48,621 nt of DNA. It comes from DASQPE01 sp041488455. GTDB taxonomy: Bacteria; Gemmatimonadota; Gemmatimonadetes; Gemmatimonadales; GWC2-71-9. The translations under genes and the position numbers were made by a program. How positions within the stretch are numbered: the stretch's first letter is position 1; every line of letters begins with the position of its first letter. Below, in pieces: positions 33,262 through 41,040 of this stretch. The stretch spans positions 1 through 48,621 of the forward strand of contig JBGPPG010000010.1 of the NCBI GenBank assembly GCA_041488455.1, in the 5' to 3' direction. Below the pieces are notes generated by a model. That model saw only the letters and a program-made list of their open reading frames with translations, had not been told where the DNA came from and searched no databases.

Positions 33262-33284
33262 TCCTGACAAGGAGTTGCGCAACT
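33255..33284. promoter_or_regulatory. Two perfect inverted repeats between trpD and truA promoters
   Basis: TTGTCA-N4-TGACAA (33255-33270) covers the trpD -35 box. AGTTGCGCAACT (33273-33284) is a 12-bp perfect palindrome reaching the first base of the truA -35. They are two bases apart. The layout fits binding sites for dimeric regulators acting on both promoters. No regulator can be named. Confidence 0.5.
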
Positions 33285-33312
33285 TGCCGAGCACTCCGTT
33301 CGAGGCTAGATT
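33284..33312 (+). promoter_or_regulatory. Predicted promoter for truA (leaderless geometry)
   Basis: TTGCCG (33284-33289), 17-bp spacer, TAGATT (33307-33312). The ATG at 33321 is eight bases after the -10, so the message would start at about the ATG. The intervening bases TCCGCGCG hold no ribosome site. Confidence 0.55.
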
Positions 33313-33320
33313 TCCGCGCG

Positions 33321-34142
33321 ATGATAGGGACCTTTCTTGCGGTGGTGCATTTCGACGGCGGCCGGTTTGTCGGCTGGCAGCGCCAACGCGAAGGGCGGTC
33401 GGTGCAAGGTGAATTCGAGCGCGTCCTCGAGCGCCTGGCTGGTGAGCCGGCCGGAGCTCACGCCGCGGGCCGCACCGACGCCGGGGTCCACGCCGAGGGC
33501 CTCGGCGTCAGCTTTTCCCTTCCCGACAAGTGGACGCCGGCCGCCGGCCGCCGAGCGCTCAACGCGCTTCTGCCCCCGGATTGCTGGGTCGAGTCGGTGG
33601 CCCGCATGCAGCCCGGCTTTCATGCCCGCAAGAGCGCCGTCGCCCGTCGCTACCGGTATGACGTCGGAACCGACGCCGCGAGTGGCTCCCCATTCCGCCG
33701 CCCCTTCGAGTGGGCGCTGGGCCGCCCGGTTGACTTGCCGGCGTTGCGCTCGGCGGCTGCCGTTGTCCGGGGCGAGCATGACTTCCAGTCGTTCTCAGTG
33801 CGGGGCCAGGACAAGCCGCACTGGCGCTGCCGGATCGCCCGCGCCGACTGGACCGAGCGCGCCGAAGGGCGCGGCCTGAGCTTCCACGTCGAGGCCGACC
33901 GCTTCCTGCACCACATGGTGCGCATGCTGGTCGGCACCATGGTGGAAATCGGGCTGGGACGTCGCCCAGTCGCGGACATGGCCGCGCTGCTTCAGCGCGG
34001 AGACAACCTCGAGACCAGTCCGCCGGCCCCACCCCAGGGGCTCTACTTCGTGTCGGCCGAATACCCGCCGGAGTGCTACCTGGAACGGGACTCCGAGAAC
34101 GCGCTCGCGCCGGCATCACCCGTCACGGCGCCGCCCGCATGA
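33321..34142 (+). CDS. truA: tRNA pseudouridine(38-40) synthase
   Basis: 273 residues from ATG 33321. AVVHFDGGRFVGWQRQ at the start, AAGRTDAGVHAEG with the catalytic Asp, ALNALLPPDCWV, ARRYRYDVGT and FHVEADRFLHHMVRMLVGTM complete TruA. Isomerises uridines in the anticodon arm. Frames extending upstream to 32826 are antisense to trpD and not used. ATGA overlap with htrA. First gene of the long plus-strand run. Confidence 0.95.
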   Translation: MIGTFLAVVHFDGGRFVGWQRQREGRSVQGEFERVLERLAGEPAGAHAAGRTDAGVHAEGLGVSFSLPDKWTPAAGRRALNALLPPDCWVESVARMQPGFHARKSAVARRYRYDVGTDAASGSPFRRPFEWALGRPVDLPALRSAAAVVRGEHDFQSFSVRGQDKPHWRCRIARADWTERAEGRGLSFHVEADRFLHHMVRMLVGTMVEIGLGRRPVADMAALLQRGDNLETSPPAPPQGLYFVSAEYPPECYLERDSENALAPASPVTAPPA

Positions 34143-35557
34143 GCCGCCTCCGCGCTGCGTTGCCGCTCCTCGTGGCGCTCGCCGGGTGCGGCGATCGGGC
34201 CGTCGTCCAGCTCGCCGACACGATGACCGCCTCCGCCCAGGAGCCGCGGCGCGTCGCCACGGCCCCGGTCCAGGCCGCCGTGGCCGGCGCCCGGCGCACC
34301 GCGCTCGTCGAGGCCACCCAGCGGGTGGCCCCCGCGGTAGTCTCCATTCACGTCTCCTCCCGCGAGCGGCTCACGCCCCGCTCTCCCTGGGACTTCTTCT
34401 TCGTGCCCGAGGGCGCTGAACGCGTCGTCGAGGGTTACGGGACCGGGTTCGTCATCCGGCCCGCGGGCATCATCGTCACCAACCAGCACGTGGTCGCCAA
34501 CGCCGAGCGCGTCGTGGTTACGCTGGGCGACGGCGCGGAGCTCGATGGCAAGGTCCTCGGCGAAGACCCGGTCACCGACATCGCGGTCGTGAAGGTGGAC
34601 CGGGCCGGCCTCGCCACCGCGACCCTAGGCCGAAGCACCGATCTCATGATCGGCGAATGGGTCGTCGCGCTGGGCAACCCGTTCGCGTACCTGCTCGGGA
34701 ACGCGGAGCCCACCGTAACCGTGGGTGTCGTGAGCGCCACCGGCCGCAACATCCTCCCGTCGGGCGACCAGCCGGGGCTCTATCTGGACATGATCCAGAC
34801 CGACGCGGCGATCAACCCCGGCAACTCCGGCGGGCCGCTCACCAACGCGCTCGGCGAGGTGGTCGGCGTCAACTCGTCCATCTTCTCCAGCAGCGGCGGG
34901 TCGATCGGGCTGGGGTTCGCGATCCCTATCGAGCGGGCGCTCGCCGTGGCCGACGCGATCATCCGCACCGGCTCGATGCGGCGCGCATGGACCGGGCTCG
35001 ACGTCGAGGGTCCGTCCGGCATGCGGAGCTGGCGGAACGTCGGCGGCGTCACCGTGTCCCGGGTTGCACCCGGCGGCCCGGCGGTCCGCGCCGGGATCGG
35101 GGCGGGTGACGTCCTGGTGGAGGCCGGCGGCCGCCCCTTGCGGAACTACCTCGATTGGGAAGCGGTGAAGCTGGATCTGCGGGTGGGCGACGCGGTGGAC
35201 CTGAGCGTGCGCCAGAGTGGCCGAACCTCCGCCCGGAAGCTCGTTACCGGCGACCTGCCGACCGTCGCCGCGGAGAAAGTCACGGTCCTGCGCGATCTCC
35301 AGCTCGTGAACGTGACGCCTGCCATCCAGGCCGAACGGGGTCTCCGAAGCGAGAATGGCGCGCTCATCTTCCGGATCTCACCCCAGGTCAGCCAGGCAAC
35401 GGGACTCCAGGCGGGTGACGTCATCGTGGGGATCAACCGGACGCCGGTTCGGACCGCGGCCCAGGTGGGCGACCTCCTCCAGAGCCGCGCGGGCGCCGTC
35501 CGCGTGTACTTCGAGCGCGACGGAGAGATCAACTTCACCGACCTGGTCTTTCGATGA
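34139..35557 (+). CDS. HtrA/DegP-like serine protease lipoprotein
   Basis: 472 residues. Signal peptide with lipobox LAGC (Cys17), so it is probably anchored in the periplasm. The trypsin-like domain (about 60-280) has catalytic His117 in IIVTNQHVVANAE, Asp147 in VTDIAVVKVD and Ser230 in INPGNSGGPL. Two PDZ-like domains follow: about 300-385 (GGVTVSRVAPGGPAVRAGIG, AGDVLVEAGG) and about 400-470 (GLQAGDVIVGINRTPVR). Role: envelope protein quality control. ATG 34139 overlaps the truA stop; the TGA overlaps purB by ATGA, so a protease is translationally coupled to purine genes. Confidence 0.92.
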   Translation: MSRLRAALPLLVALAGCGDRAVVQLADTMTASAQEPRRVATAPVQAAVAGARRTALVEATQRVAPAVVSIHVSSRERLTPRSPWDFFFVPEGAERVVEGYGTGFVIRPAGIIVTNQHVVANAERVVVTLGDGAELDGKVLGEDPVTDIAVVKVDRAGLATATLGRSTDLMIGEWVVALGNPFAYLLGNAEPTVTVGVVSATGRNILPSGDQPGLYLDMIQTDAAINPGNSGGPLTNALGEVVGVNSSIFSSSGGSIGLGFAIPIERALAVADAIIRTGSMRRAWTGLDVEGPSGMRSWRNVGGVTVSRVAPGGPAVRAGIGAGDVLVEAGGRPLRNYLDWEAVKLDLRVGDAVDLSVRQSGRTSARKLVTGDLPTVAAEKVTVLRDLQLVNVTPAIQAERGLRSENGALIFRISPQVSQATGLQAGDVIVGINRTPVRTAAQVGDLLQSRAGAVRVYFERDGEINFTDLVFR

Positions 35558-36993
35558 GCGACGAGCGCTACCAGTCGCCGTTGGGCACGCGCTACGCCTC
35601 TCCGGCAATGCAGTCGCTATGGGGCGAGCCCCGTCGGATCGGCCTCTGGCGCCGCCTTTGGCTGGCGCTCGCAGAGAGCGAGCGTGACCTCGGGCTGCCG
35701 ATCCCGGAGCAGGCCATCGCCGAGATGCGGGCGCACCTGGACGACGCCGACCTCGCCGCCGCCGCGCGATATGAGCGCCGGTTTCGGCACGACGTGATGG
35801 CGCACATCCACGCCTTCGGCGACCAGGCGCCCGCGGCCCGGCCGTACCTGCATCTCGGCGCCACCAGCGCGTTCGTGACCGACAACGCCGACGTCGTCGT
35901 CATGCGCGAGGGGTTGCGCCTCTTGGTCGGGCGGGTGCTCGCGGTGCTTTCGGCGCTGGAGCAGTTCGCCCGGCGCCACACCGCGCTCCCCTGCCTGGCC
36001 TACACCCACTTCCAGCCGGCTCAGCTCACCACCGTGGGCAAGCGGGCCACGCTGTGGATGCAGGACTTCGCGCTCGATCTCGAAGCCCTTTGCCACACGA
36101 TCGAGACGCTGCGGCTGCTCGGGTGCAAGGGCACCACCGGTACGCAGGCCTCGTTTCTCGAGCTCTTCGGCGGGGATCACGCCAAGGTGCGCGAGCTCGA
36201 CCGTCTCGTCACGGCCCGGATGGGATTCGCCCGCTGCTTCCCCGTCACCGGCCAGACCTACCCGCGCAAGCAGGACAGTGGGGTCCTCGATGCCTTGAGC
36301 GGCATCGCGCAGTCGGCGGCGAAGATGTCGAGCGACCTCCGGCTGCTCCAGCACGAGGGCGAGCTGCTGGAGCCGTTCGAGGCGGAGCAGATCGGCTCGA
36401 GCGCCATGGCCTACAAGCGAAATCCGATGCGCGCCGAGCGGATCTCCGGTCTGGCCCGATTCGTTCTGTCGCTCCAGGCCAACGGAAGTCATACGGCGGC
36501 CAACCAGTGGCTGGAGCGCACGCTCGATGACAGCGCCAACCGCAGGCTCACGTTGCCCGAGGCCTTCCTCGCCACCGACGCCATCCTGATTCTGGCGACC
36601 AACATCGCCGCGGGCATCGAGGTGCGGGAGCCGGTCATCGCGGCGCACGTCGCCGCGCAGATGCCGTTCATGGCGACGGAGCGCTGGCTCATGCTCGGCG
36701 TCGGAGCGGGCGGGGACCGGCAGACCCTGCACGAGGTGGTGCGCCAGCACAGTCTCGCTGTCGCGGAGAGCGTGAGCCGGGGTGCGGCCAACGACCTGCT
36801 CGACCGGCTGGCGGCCGATCCCGCCTTTCGGGGCGTGCCGGCCGCCGTGCTCCGCGCCGAGCTGGATCCCGCCCGCTATACCGGACGAGCGGCCGCCCAA
36901 GTCGACGAGTTCCTCACCGAGTATCTCGCGCCCGTCGTCGGCCGGGCGCGGCCATTGGCCCAAGAACCCGAAGCGGCGGAGGTACGCGTATGA
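35554..36993 (+). CDS. purB: Adenylosuccinate lyase, long eukaryote-like type
   Basis: 479 residues. RYQSPLGTRYASPAM, RFRHDVMAHIHAFG, HLGATSAFVTDNADV, THFQPAQLTTVGKR, KGTTGTQASFLELF, GSSAMAYKRNPMRAER (signature) and WLERTLDDSANRR occur in order. Several of these match human ADSL as I recall it much better than the ~430-residue Bacillus or ~456-residue E. coli PurB. Cleaves SAICAR and adenylosuccinate, releasing fumarate. Overlaps htrA and purC by ATGA. Confidence 0.95.
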   Translation: MSDERYQSPLGTRYASPAMQSLWGEPRRIGLWRRLWLALAESERDLGLPIPEQAIAEMRAHLDDADLAAAARYERRFRHDVMAHIHAFGDQAPAARPYLHLGATSAFVTDNADVVVMREGLRLLVGRVLAVLSALEQFARRHTALPCLAYTHFQPAQLTTVGKRATLWMQDFALDLEALCHTIETLRLLGCKGTTGTQASFLELFGGDHAKVRELDRLVTARMGFARCFPVTGQTYPRKQDSGVLDALSGIAQSAAKMSSDLRLLQHEGELLEPFEAEQIGSSAMAYKRNPMRAERISGLARFVLSLQANGSHTAANQWLERTLDDSANRRLTLPEAFLATDAILILATNIAAGIEVREPVIAAHVAAQMPFMATERWLMLGVGAGGDRQTLHEVVRQHSLAVAESVSRGAANDLLDRLAADPAFRGVPAAVLRAELDPARYTGRAAAQVDEFLTEYLAPVVGRARPLAQEPEAAEVRV

Positions 36994-37910
36994 CCCGGAC
37001 GCTCGAGCAGAGTGCGCTCCCGCTCCCCTTGCTGCGGAAGGGGAAGGTCCGCGAGGTCTACGAGGTGGACACGGAGCACCTCCTGCTCGTAGCCAGTGAC
37101 CGGGTGAGCGCCTTCGACATCGTCATGCGCGAGGCCGTCCCGCATAAGGGCGCCGTGCTCACGCAGCTCAGCGCTTTCTGGTTCGAGCGGCTCGCTGACC
37201 TGATCCCGTCGCACTACGTGACCGCCGACGTGGATGCCATCGTTGCCCGGCTGCCCCGGCTGGCCGCCCACCGGGGCGTCCTGCAAGGCCGGGCCATGCT
37301 GGTGCGGCGGACCGAGCCGGTGCAGTTCGAGTGCGTGATCCGGGGCTACATCTCGGGGTCCGCGTGGGCGGAGTACAAGAAGAGCGGGACACTCGCGGGC
37401 GAGCCGATGCCGCGCGGCCTGGTCGAGAGCGAGCGCCTGCCGCAGCCGATTTTCTCCCCCGCCACCAAGGCGGAGACCGGCCACGACGAGAACGTCACCT
37501 TCACGGCCGTGGCCACGAGCCTGGGGGCCGAGGTTGCGGCCCGGCTCCGGGAGGCCAGCTTCGCCATCTACTCGGCGGGCCGCGACCACGCGGCGACGCA
37601 AGGGATCATCATCGCCGACACCAAGTTCGAATTCGGCTTCGACGCGGCGGGCACGCTGCGGCTCATCGACGAGGTGCTGACCCCCGACAGCTCGCGCTTC
37701 TGGCCCGCCGACCGCTATCGCGCGGGTGGGCCGCAGCCGAGCTTCGACAAGCAGCCACTCCGGGACTACCTTGCGTCAGTCAAGACGGCGGGCGGCTGGA
37801 ACGGCGAGGCGCCCCCGCCCCCACTCCCCCCCGACGTCGTCGAAGCCACCAGCCGGCGCTATCTCGAGGCGTACCGGCGGCTCACAGGACGCGACCTGGA
37901 GACGGCGTGA
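36990..37910 (+). CDS. purC: Phosphoribosylaminoimidazole-succinocarboxamide synthase
   Basis: 306 residues, the longer form similar in length to yeast Ade1 rather than the ~237-residue form. RKGKVREVYEVDTEHLLLVA, SDRVSAFDIVMREAVPHKG, VIRGYISGSAWAEYKKSG, PIFSPATKAETGHDENV, IADTKFEFGFDAAGTLRLID and EVLTPDSSRFWP are the catalytic blocks. Joins CAIR and aspartate with ATP. Its product is the first substrate of the preceding purB. GTGA overlap with psd. Confidence 0.96.
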   Translation: MTRTLEQSALPLPLLRKGKVREVYEVDTEHLLLVASDRVSAFDIVMREAVPHKGAVLTQLSAFWFERLADLIPSHYVTADVDAIVARLPRLAAHRGVLQGRAMLVRRTEPVQFECVIRGYISGSAWAEYKKSGTLAGEPMPRGLVESERLPQPIFSPATKAETGHDENVTFTAVATSLGAEVAARLREASFAIYSAGRDHAATQGIIIADTKFEFGFDAAGTLRLIDEVLTPDSSRFWPADRYRAGGPQPSFDKQPLRDYLASVKTAGGWNGEAPPPPLPPDVVEATSRRYLEAYRRLTGRDLETA

Positions 37911-38545
37911 TCCGGACGGCACCCGAAGGACGCTGGTTCATCGTCGGGGCGTGGGGCATCGTGGTACTGCTGGCGCTGCTGGCGTTGACCGGGCGCTGGG
38001 TCTGGCTGGCGCTGTGGCTGCCGATCGCGGTCTGGGTGGTCGCGTTCTTCCGCGATCCCGAGCGGTCCGGCCCGCGGGGAGACGATCTGGTGATCGCGCC
38101 GGCGGACGGCAAGGTGGTGAGTATCGCGGACGTGGACGAGCCGGCATTCTTCGGCGAGCGGGCGACGCGGATCTCGATCTTCATGAACGTCTTCGATTGC
38201 CATGTGAACCGCTACCCGGCGGACGGCTGTGTCGCCTACCGGCACTACAGCCCGGGGCGGTTCCTCAACGCGGCGGACGAGAAAGCGAGCCTCGAGAACG
38301 AGCAGTCCTCGGTGGGGCTCACGGGCACGCACGGCAAAATGCTCGTGCGCCAGATCGCCGGACTCATCGCCCGGCGGATCGTGACCGACCATCCGGTCGG
38401 CACCACGGTGCGCCAGGGCGAGCGGCTCGGCATGATCCGGTTCGGCTCCCGCGTGGACCTCTTTCTGCCGCGGGGCACGCGCGTCCTCGTCCGTGAGGGC
38501 GACACGGCCCGCGTCGGCGTCACCGTGGTGGCCCGATGGAGCTGA
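37907..38545 (+). CDS. psd: Phosphatidylserine decarboxylase, short (archaeal-type) form
   Basis: 212 residues from GTG 37907 in the GTGA overlap with purC; upstream frame to 37331 is a shadow of purC. Two hydrophobic helices lie at about 12-47 (WFIVGAWGIVVLLALLALTG). DDLVIAPADGKVVSI, ISIFMNVFDCHVNRYPADG, NEQSSVGLTGTHG and the self-cleavage site MIRFGSRVDLFLP (Gly-Ser, pyruvoyl formation) follow. Makes phosphatidylethanolamine from phosphatidylserine, the product of the next gene. Overlaps pssA by 10 bp. Confidence 0.93.
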   Translation: MIRTAPEGRWFIVGAWGIVVLLALLALTGRWVWLALWLPIAVWVVAFFRDPERSGPRGDDLVIAPADGKVVSIADVDEPAFFGERATRISIFMNVFDCHVNRYPADGCVAYRHYSPGRFLNAADEKASLENEQSSVGLTGTHGKMLVRQIAGLIARRIVTDHPVGTTVRQGERLGMIRFGSRVDLFLPRGTRVLVREGDTARVGVTVVARWS

Positions 38546-39411
38546 TTCCCCGCCGTCCCCATCTCCCCCGCCCCAACATGCGGCGGGTGGTCGTGGTCAT
38601 GCCGAGCGCCTTCACCCTCGGCAACCTGTTCTTCGGCTTCTGGTCCATCGTCTCCGCCTTCAACGGCAACTTCCGCTGGGCCGGCTGGTTCATCGTGTTC
38701 GCGGCCATTCTCGACATGCTCGACGGACGCGTGGCCCGGCTCTCGAAGACCAACAGCCGGTTCGGCGCGGAGCTGGACTCGCTGGTAGACGTGATCTCGT
38801 TCGGGGTGGCCCCGGCGCTCCTGATGTACTTCCTGGAGTTCTCCGGCACCGGTCGCTTCGGCTGGGTGATCTGCTACATCTACGTCGTCGCCGCGGCGCT
38901 CCGGCTGGCCCGCTACAACGTGCTGGCCGACACGAAGCCCTCGTCGAGCTGGTTCACCGGCATGCCGTCGCCGGCCGCGGGCTGCACGCTCGCCGTCTAC
39001 TACCCGTTCAGCCAGACCGAATGGTACCGTGCGTCGCTCGCGTATCTGGACCTTCAGCATCAGGGCCTCGTGGTGCTCATCCTGCTGCTGGCCGCGCTGA
39101 TGGTGAGCAACGTGAAGTACCCGCGGTTCCCCGCCATCGGACTCCGCAGCGCGCGCGGCCTGTCCGGTCTCCTGGTCCATCTCGCGGTCCTCGCGGGCGG
39201 CCTCTTGGCACCGGAGCACTTCCTCTTCCCGCTCGGCTTGGTCTACACGCTCTTCGGTGTGGGCCGGGCGCTGATCCTCGGCCTGCTGGAGCGTTCCGAC
39301 GGGGAGGCGCCGTCGCTCGAGCCGCTGGTGGACGGCACCGCGGAACCTGTGGAGCCCGCCCCCGGCCGCCGGTCCTGGGGCGATCGCCGCCGCAAGGAGC
39401 CCAACGCATGA
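38536..39411 (+). CDS. pssA: CDP-diacylglycerol--serine O-phosphatidyltransferase
   Basis: 291 residues. MPSAFTLGNLFFGFWSIVSA leads into the CDP-alcohol phosphotransferase motif DMLDGRVARLSKTNS, then RFGAELDSLVDVISFGVAP. About seven hydrophobic helices span 20-245. The C-terminal ~40 residues are charged. Makes phosphatidylserine, which Psd decarboxylates; the two genes are coupled. ATG 38536 overlaps psd; an ATG at 38578 just before the first helix is a second option. Overlaps purS by ATGA. Confidence 0.94.
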   Translation: MELIPRRPHLPRPNMRRVVVVMPSAFTLGNLFFGFWSIVSAFNGNFRWAGWFIVFAAILDMLDGRVARLSKTNSRFGAELDSLVDVISFGVAPALLMYFLEFSGTGRFGWVICYIYVVAAALRLARYNVLADTKPSSSWFTGMPSPAAGCTLAVYYPFSQTEWYRASLAYLDLQHQGLVVLILLLAALMVSNVKYPRFPAIGLRSARGLSGLLVHLAVLAGGLLAPEHFLFPLGLVYTLFGVGRALILGLLERSDGEAPSLEPLVDGTAEPVEPAPGRRSWGDRRRKEPNA

Positions 39412-39659
39412 CCTTTCGCGTGCACGTGCGCGTCGTGCCCCGCGCCGGCCTGCTGGACCCGCAGGGCCAGGCGGTCGAGCACGCGCTGGGGGCGCTCGGC
39501 TTCGGGGGAGTGAGCCGCGTGCGGGTCGGCCGCGCCATCGAGCTCGACGTCGCCGCCTCTTCGCGGGACGAGGCCGAGGCCCACGCGCGGCAAATGTGCG
39601 ACCGGCTTCTCGCCAACCCCGTCACCGAGGACTATCTCGTCGACGTGGAGGAGGACTGA
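39408..39659 (+). CDS. purS: Phosphoribosylformylglycinamidine synthase, PurS subunit
   Basis: 83 residues. FRVHVRVVPRAGLLDPQGQA, HALGALGFGGVSRVRVG and LLANPVTEDYLVDVEE match PurS from end to end. Bridges PurQ and small PurL in the FGAM synthase complex. ATG 39408 overlaps pssA; the purQ ATG follows its TGA with no gap. Confidence 0.94.
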   Translation: MTFRVHVRVVPRAGLLDPQGQAVEHALGALGFGGVSRVRVGRAIELDVAASSRDEAEAHARQMCDRLLANPVTEDYLVDVEED

Positions 39660-40358
39660 ATGCAGCGGGTGGCGGTTCTCAGGTTCCCAGGCAGCAACCG
39701 CGACTTCGACGCGCTGACGGCCGCCGAGCGCGCGGGATGCGACGCCTACTTCGTCTGGCACCGGGACACCGACCTCCGCGGCGCCGACGTGGTGATCCTG
39801 CCGGGCGGGTTCAGCTACGGCGACTATCTGCGCTCCGGGGCCATTGCCCGGTTCAGCCCCGTCATGCAGGCGGTGCAGCGGCACGCGGCCGAAGGCGGGG
39901 GTGTGATCGGGATCTGCAACGGATTCCAGATCCTGTGCGAGGCCCGGCTGCTGCCGGGCGCATTGGTGCGCAATGCCCGGCTCTCCTTCGTGGCCAAGCC
40001 CGTGGACCTCGTGGTGACGCGGACCGACACGGTCTTCACGTGCGCGTTCGAGCCCGGTGACCGGGTACGTGTCCCCGTCGCCCACGGCGACGGCCGCTTC
40101 GTCGCCGACCCGCACACGCTCGACCGGCTCGCCGCCGAGGACTGCATCGTCGTGCGCTACCTGCCGGCGGACGCCGGGGTCGAGCCCAACCCGAACGGAT
40201 CGGAGCGCGACATCGCCGGGATCTGCAGCCCTGCCGGGACCGTCGTCGGCATGATGCCGCATCCGGAAAACGCGATCGATCCGCTCCAGGGGGCCATCGA
40301 CGGGCGGGGCTTCTTCAAGTCGCTGGTGGCGTGGCCCGCGCTCGCCGGGAGGCGATGA
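39660..40358 (+). CDS. purQ: Phosphoribosylformylglycinamidine synthase, PurQ glutaminase subunit
   Basis: 232 residues, class I glutamine amidotransferase. VAVLRFPGSNRDFDAL, VILPGGFSYGDYLRSGAIA, GVIGICNGFQILCE with the catalytic Cys, PVAHGDGRFV and VVGMMPHPENAID with the catalytic His. Supplies ammonia to PurL. Its TGA overlaps the ATG of the broken gene that follows by one base. Confidence 0.96.
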   Translation: MQRVAVLRFPGSNRDFDALTAAERAGCDAYFVWHRDTDLRGADVVILPGGFSYGDYLRSGAIARFSPVMQAVQRHAAEGGGVIGICNGFQILCEARLLPGALVRNARLSFVAKPVDLVVTRTDTVFTCAFEPGDRVRVPVAHGDGRFVADPHTLDRLAAEDCIVVRYLPADAGVEPNPNGSERDIAGICSPAGTVVGMMPHPENAIDPLQGAIDGRGFFKSLVAWPALAGRR

Positions 40359-40705
40359 TGCGGATCGCTCCCCTGCTGGCCGCCGTGGCGCTGGCCCTGA
40401 GCGCTCAGGCCGTTCGCGCGCAGGAGGTCAAGACGATCCGGCCCGGGATGACCGAAGCCTAGGTGCGGGCGGCCTGGGGCGCGCCGGTGACCAGCCGCAA
40501 AGTGGGTGAGTACGCCTACCTGTTCTATGAGAACGGGTGCCTGCGCGCCTGCGGCACGTACGACCTCGTGGTTCTCCAGGGTGGCCAGGTGGTCGATGCG
40601 GTCGTCCGCGGGAAGGACCACAGCTACGACGGCGTGTCGTCGTCCCCGGCCGACCGCGCCCCCGGCTACACCCCGCCGAGCGATTCCGTGCGGAGGACGT
40701 CATGA
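40358..40705 (+). pseudogene. Small secreted SmpA/BamE-like protein interrupted by one TAG
   Basis: MRIAPLLAAVALALSAQAVR is a clear Sec signal peptide. The mature part begins QEVKTIRPGMTEA, then TAG at 40460-40462, then VRAAWGAPVTSRKVGEYAYL and onward to residue 115 in the same frame. PGMTEA-x-VRAAWGAP matches the start of SmpA/OmlA-type domains, where the missing residue is usually Gln, Glu or Asp; CAG or GAG to TAG is one base. Everything else is intact: start coupled to purQ, ATGA overlap with the next gene. Either a fresh nonsense mutation, a strain variant or a sequencing error. Function unknown; envelope location likely. Confidence 0.75.
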
Positions 40706-41040
40706 CGCTGGACAAGCCCAGCAAGAACGAAGACGAATACTTCACGCTCCGGGAGCAGGAGCTGCTCCAGAAGCAGCGGGAGCAAGCCGAGGCCGCGCGG
40801 GTCGCCGCCGAGCGCAGCTCCCACTTCATGAAGTGCCCGAAGGACGGGTACGATCTCGCATCCCGGCAGTACCACGGCGTACAGATCGAGACCTGTCCCC
40901 ACTGCGGCGGTATCTGGCTCGATCCCGGCGAGCTCGAGACCATCCAGAAGCACGAGGATCGGCCCGGCCTCCTGGGCCGCATCGTGCACGACGCGCTCGA
41001 GAGCATCGGCGGCGACCGCCGGAAGGCCGGGCGTGGCTGA
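40702..41040 (+). CDS. Zinc-ribbon (zf-TFIIB family) small protein
   Basis: 112 residues from ATG 40702; the frame back to 40537 is a shadow. A charged helical N-terminus (about 10-45, EDEYFTLREQELLQKQRE) precedes KCPKDGYDLA, YHGVQIETCPHCGGIWLDPG and ELETI, the one-cysteine-plus-CxxC pattern of zf-TFIIB proteins. No catalytic motif. Function unknown for the family; DNA or RNA binding or a metal-handling role have been proposed. It lies inside the purine operon between purQ and purL. Confidence 0.85.
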   Translation: MTLDKPSKNEDEYFTLREQELLQKQREQAEAARVAAERSSHFMKCPKDGYDLASRQYHGVQIETCPHCGGIWLDPGELETIQKHEDRPGLLGRIVHDALESIGGDRRKAGRG

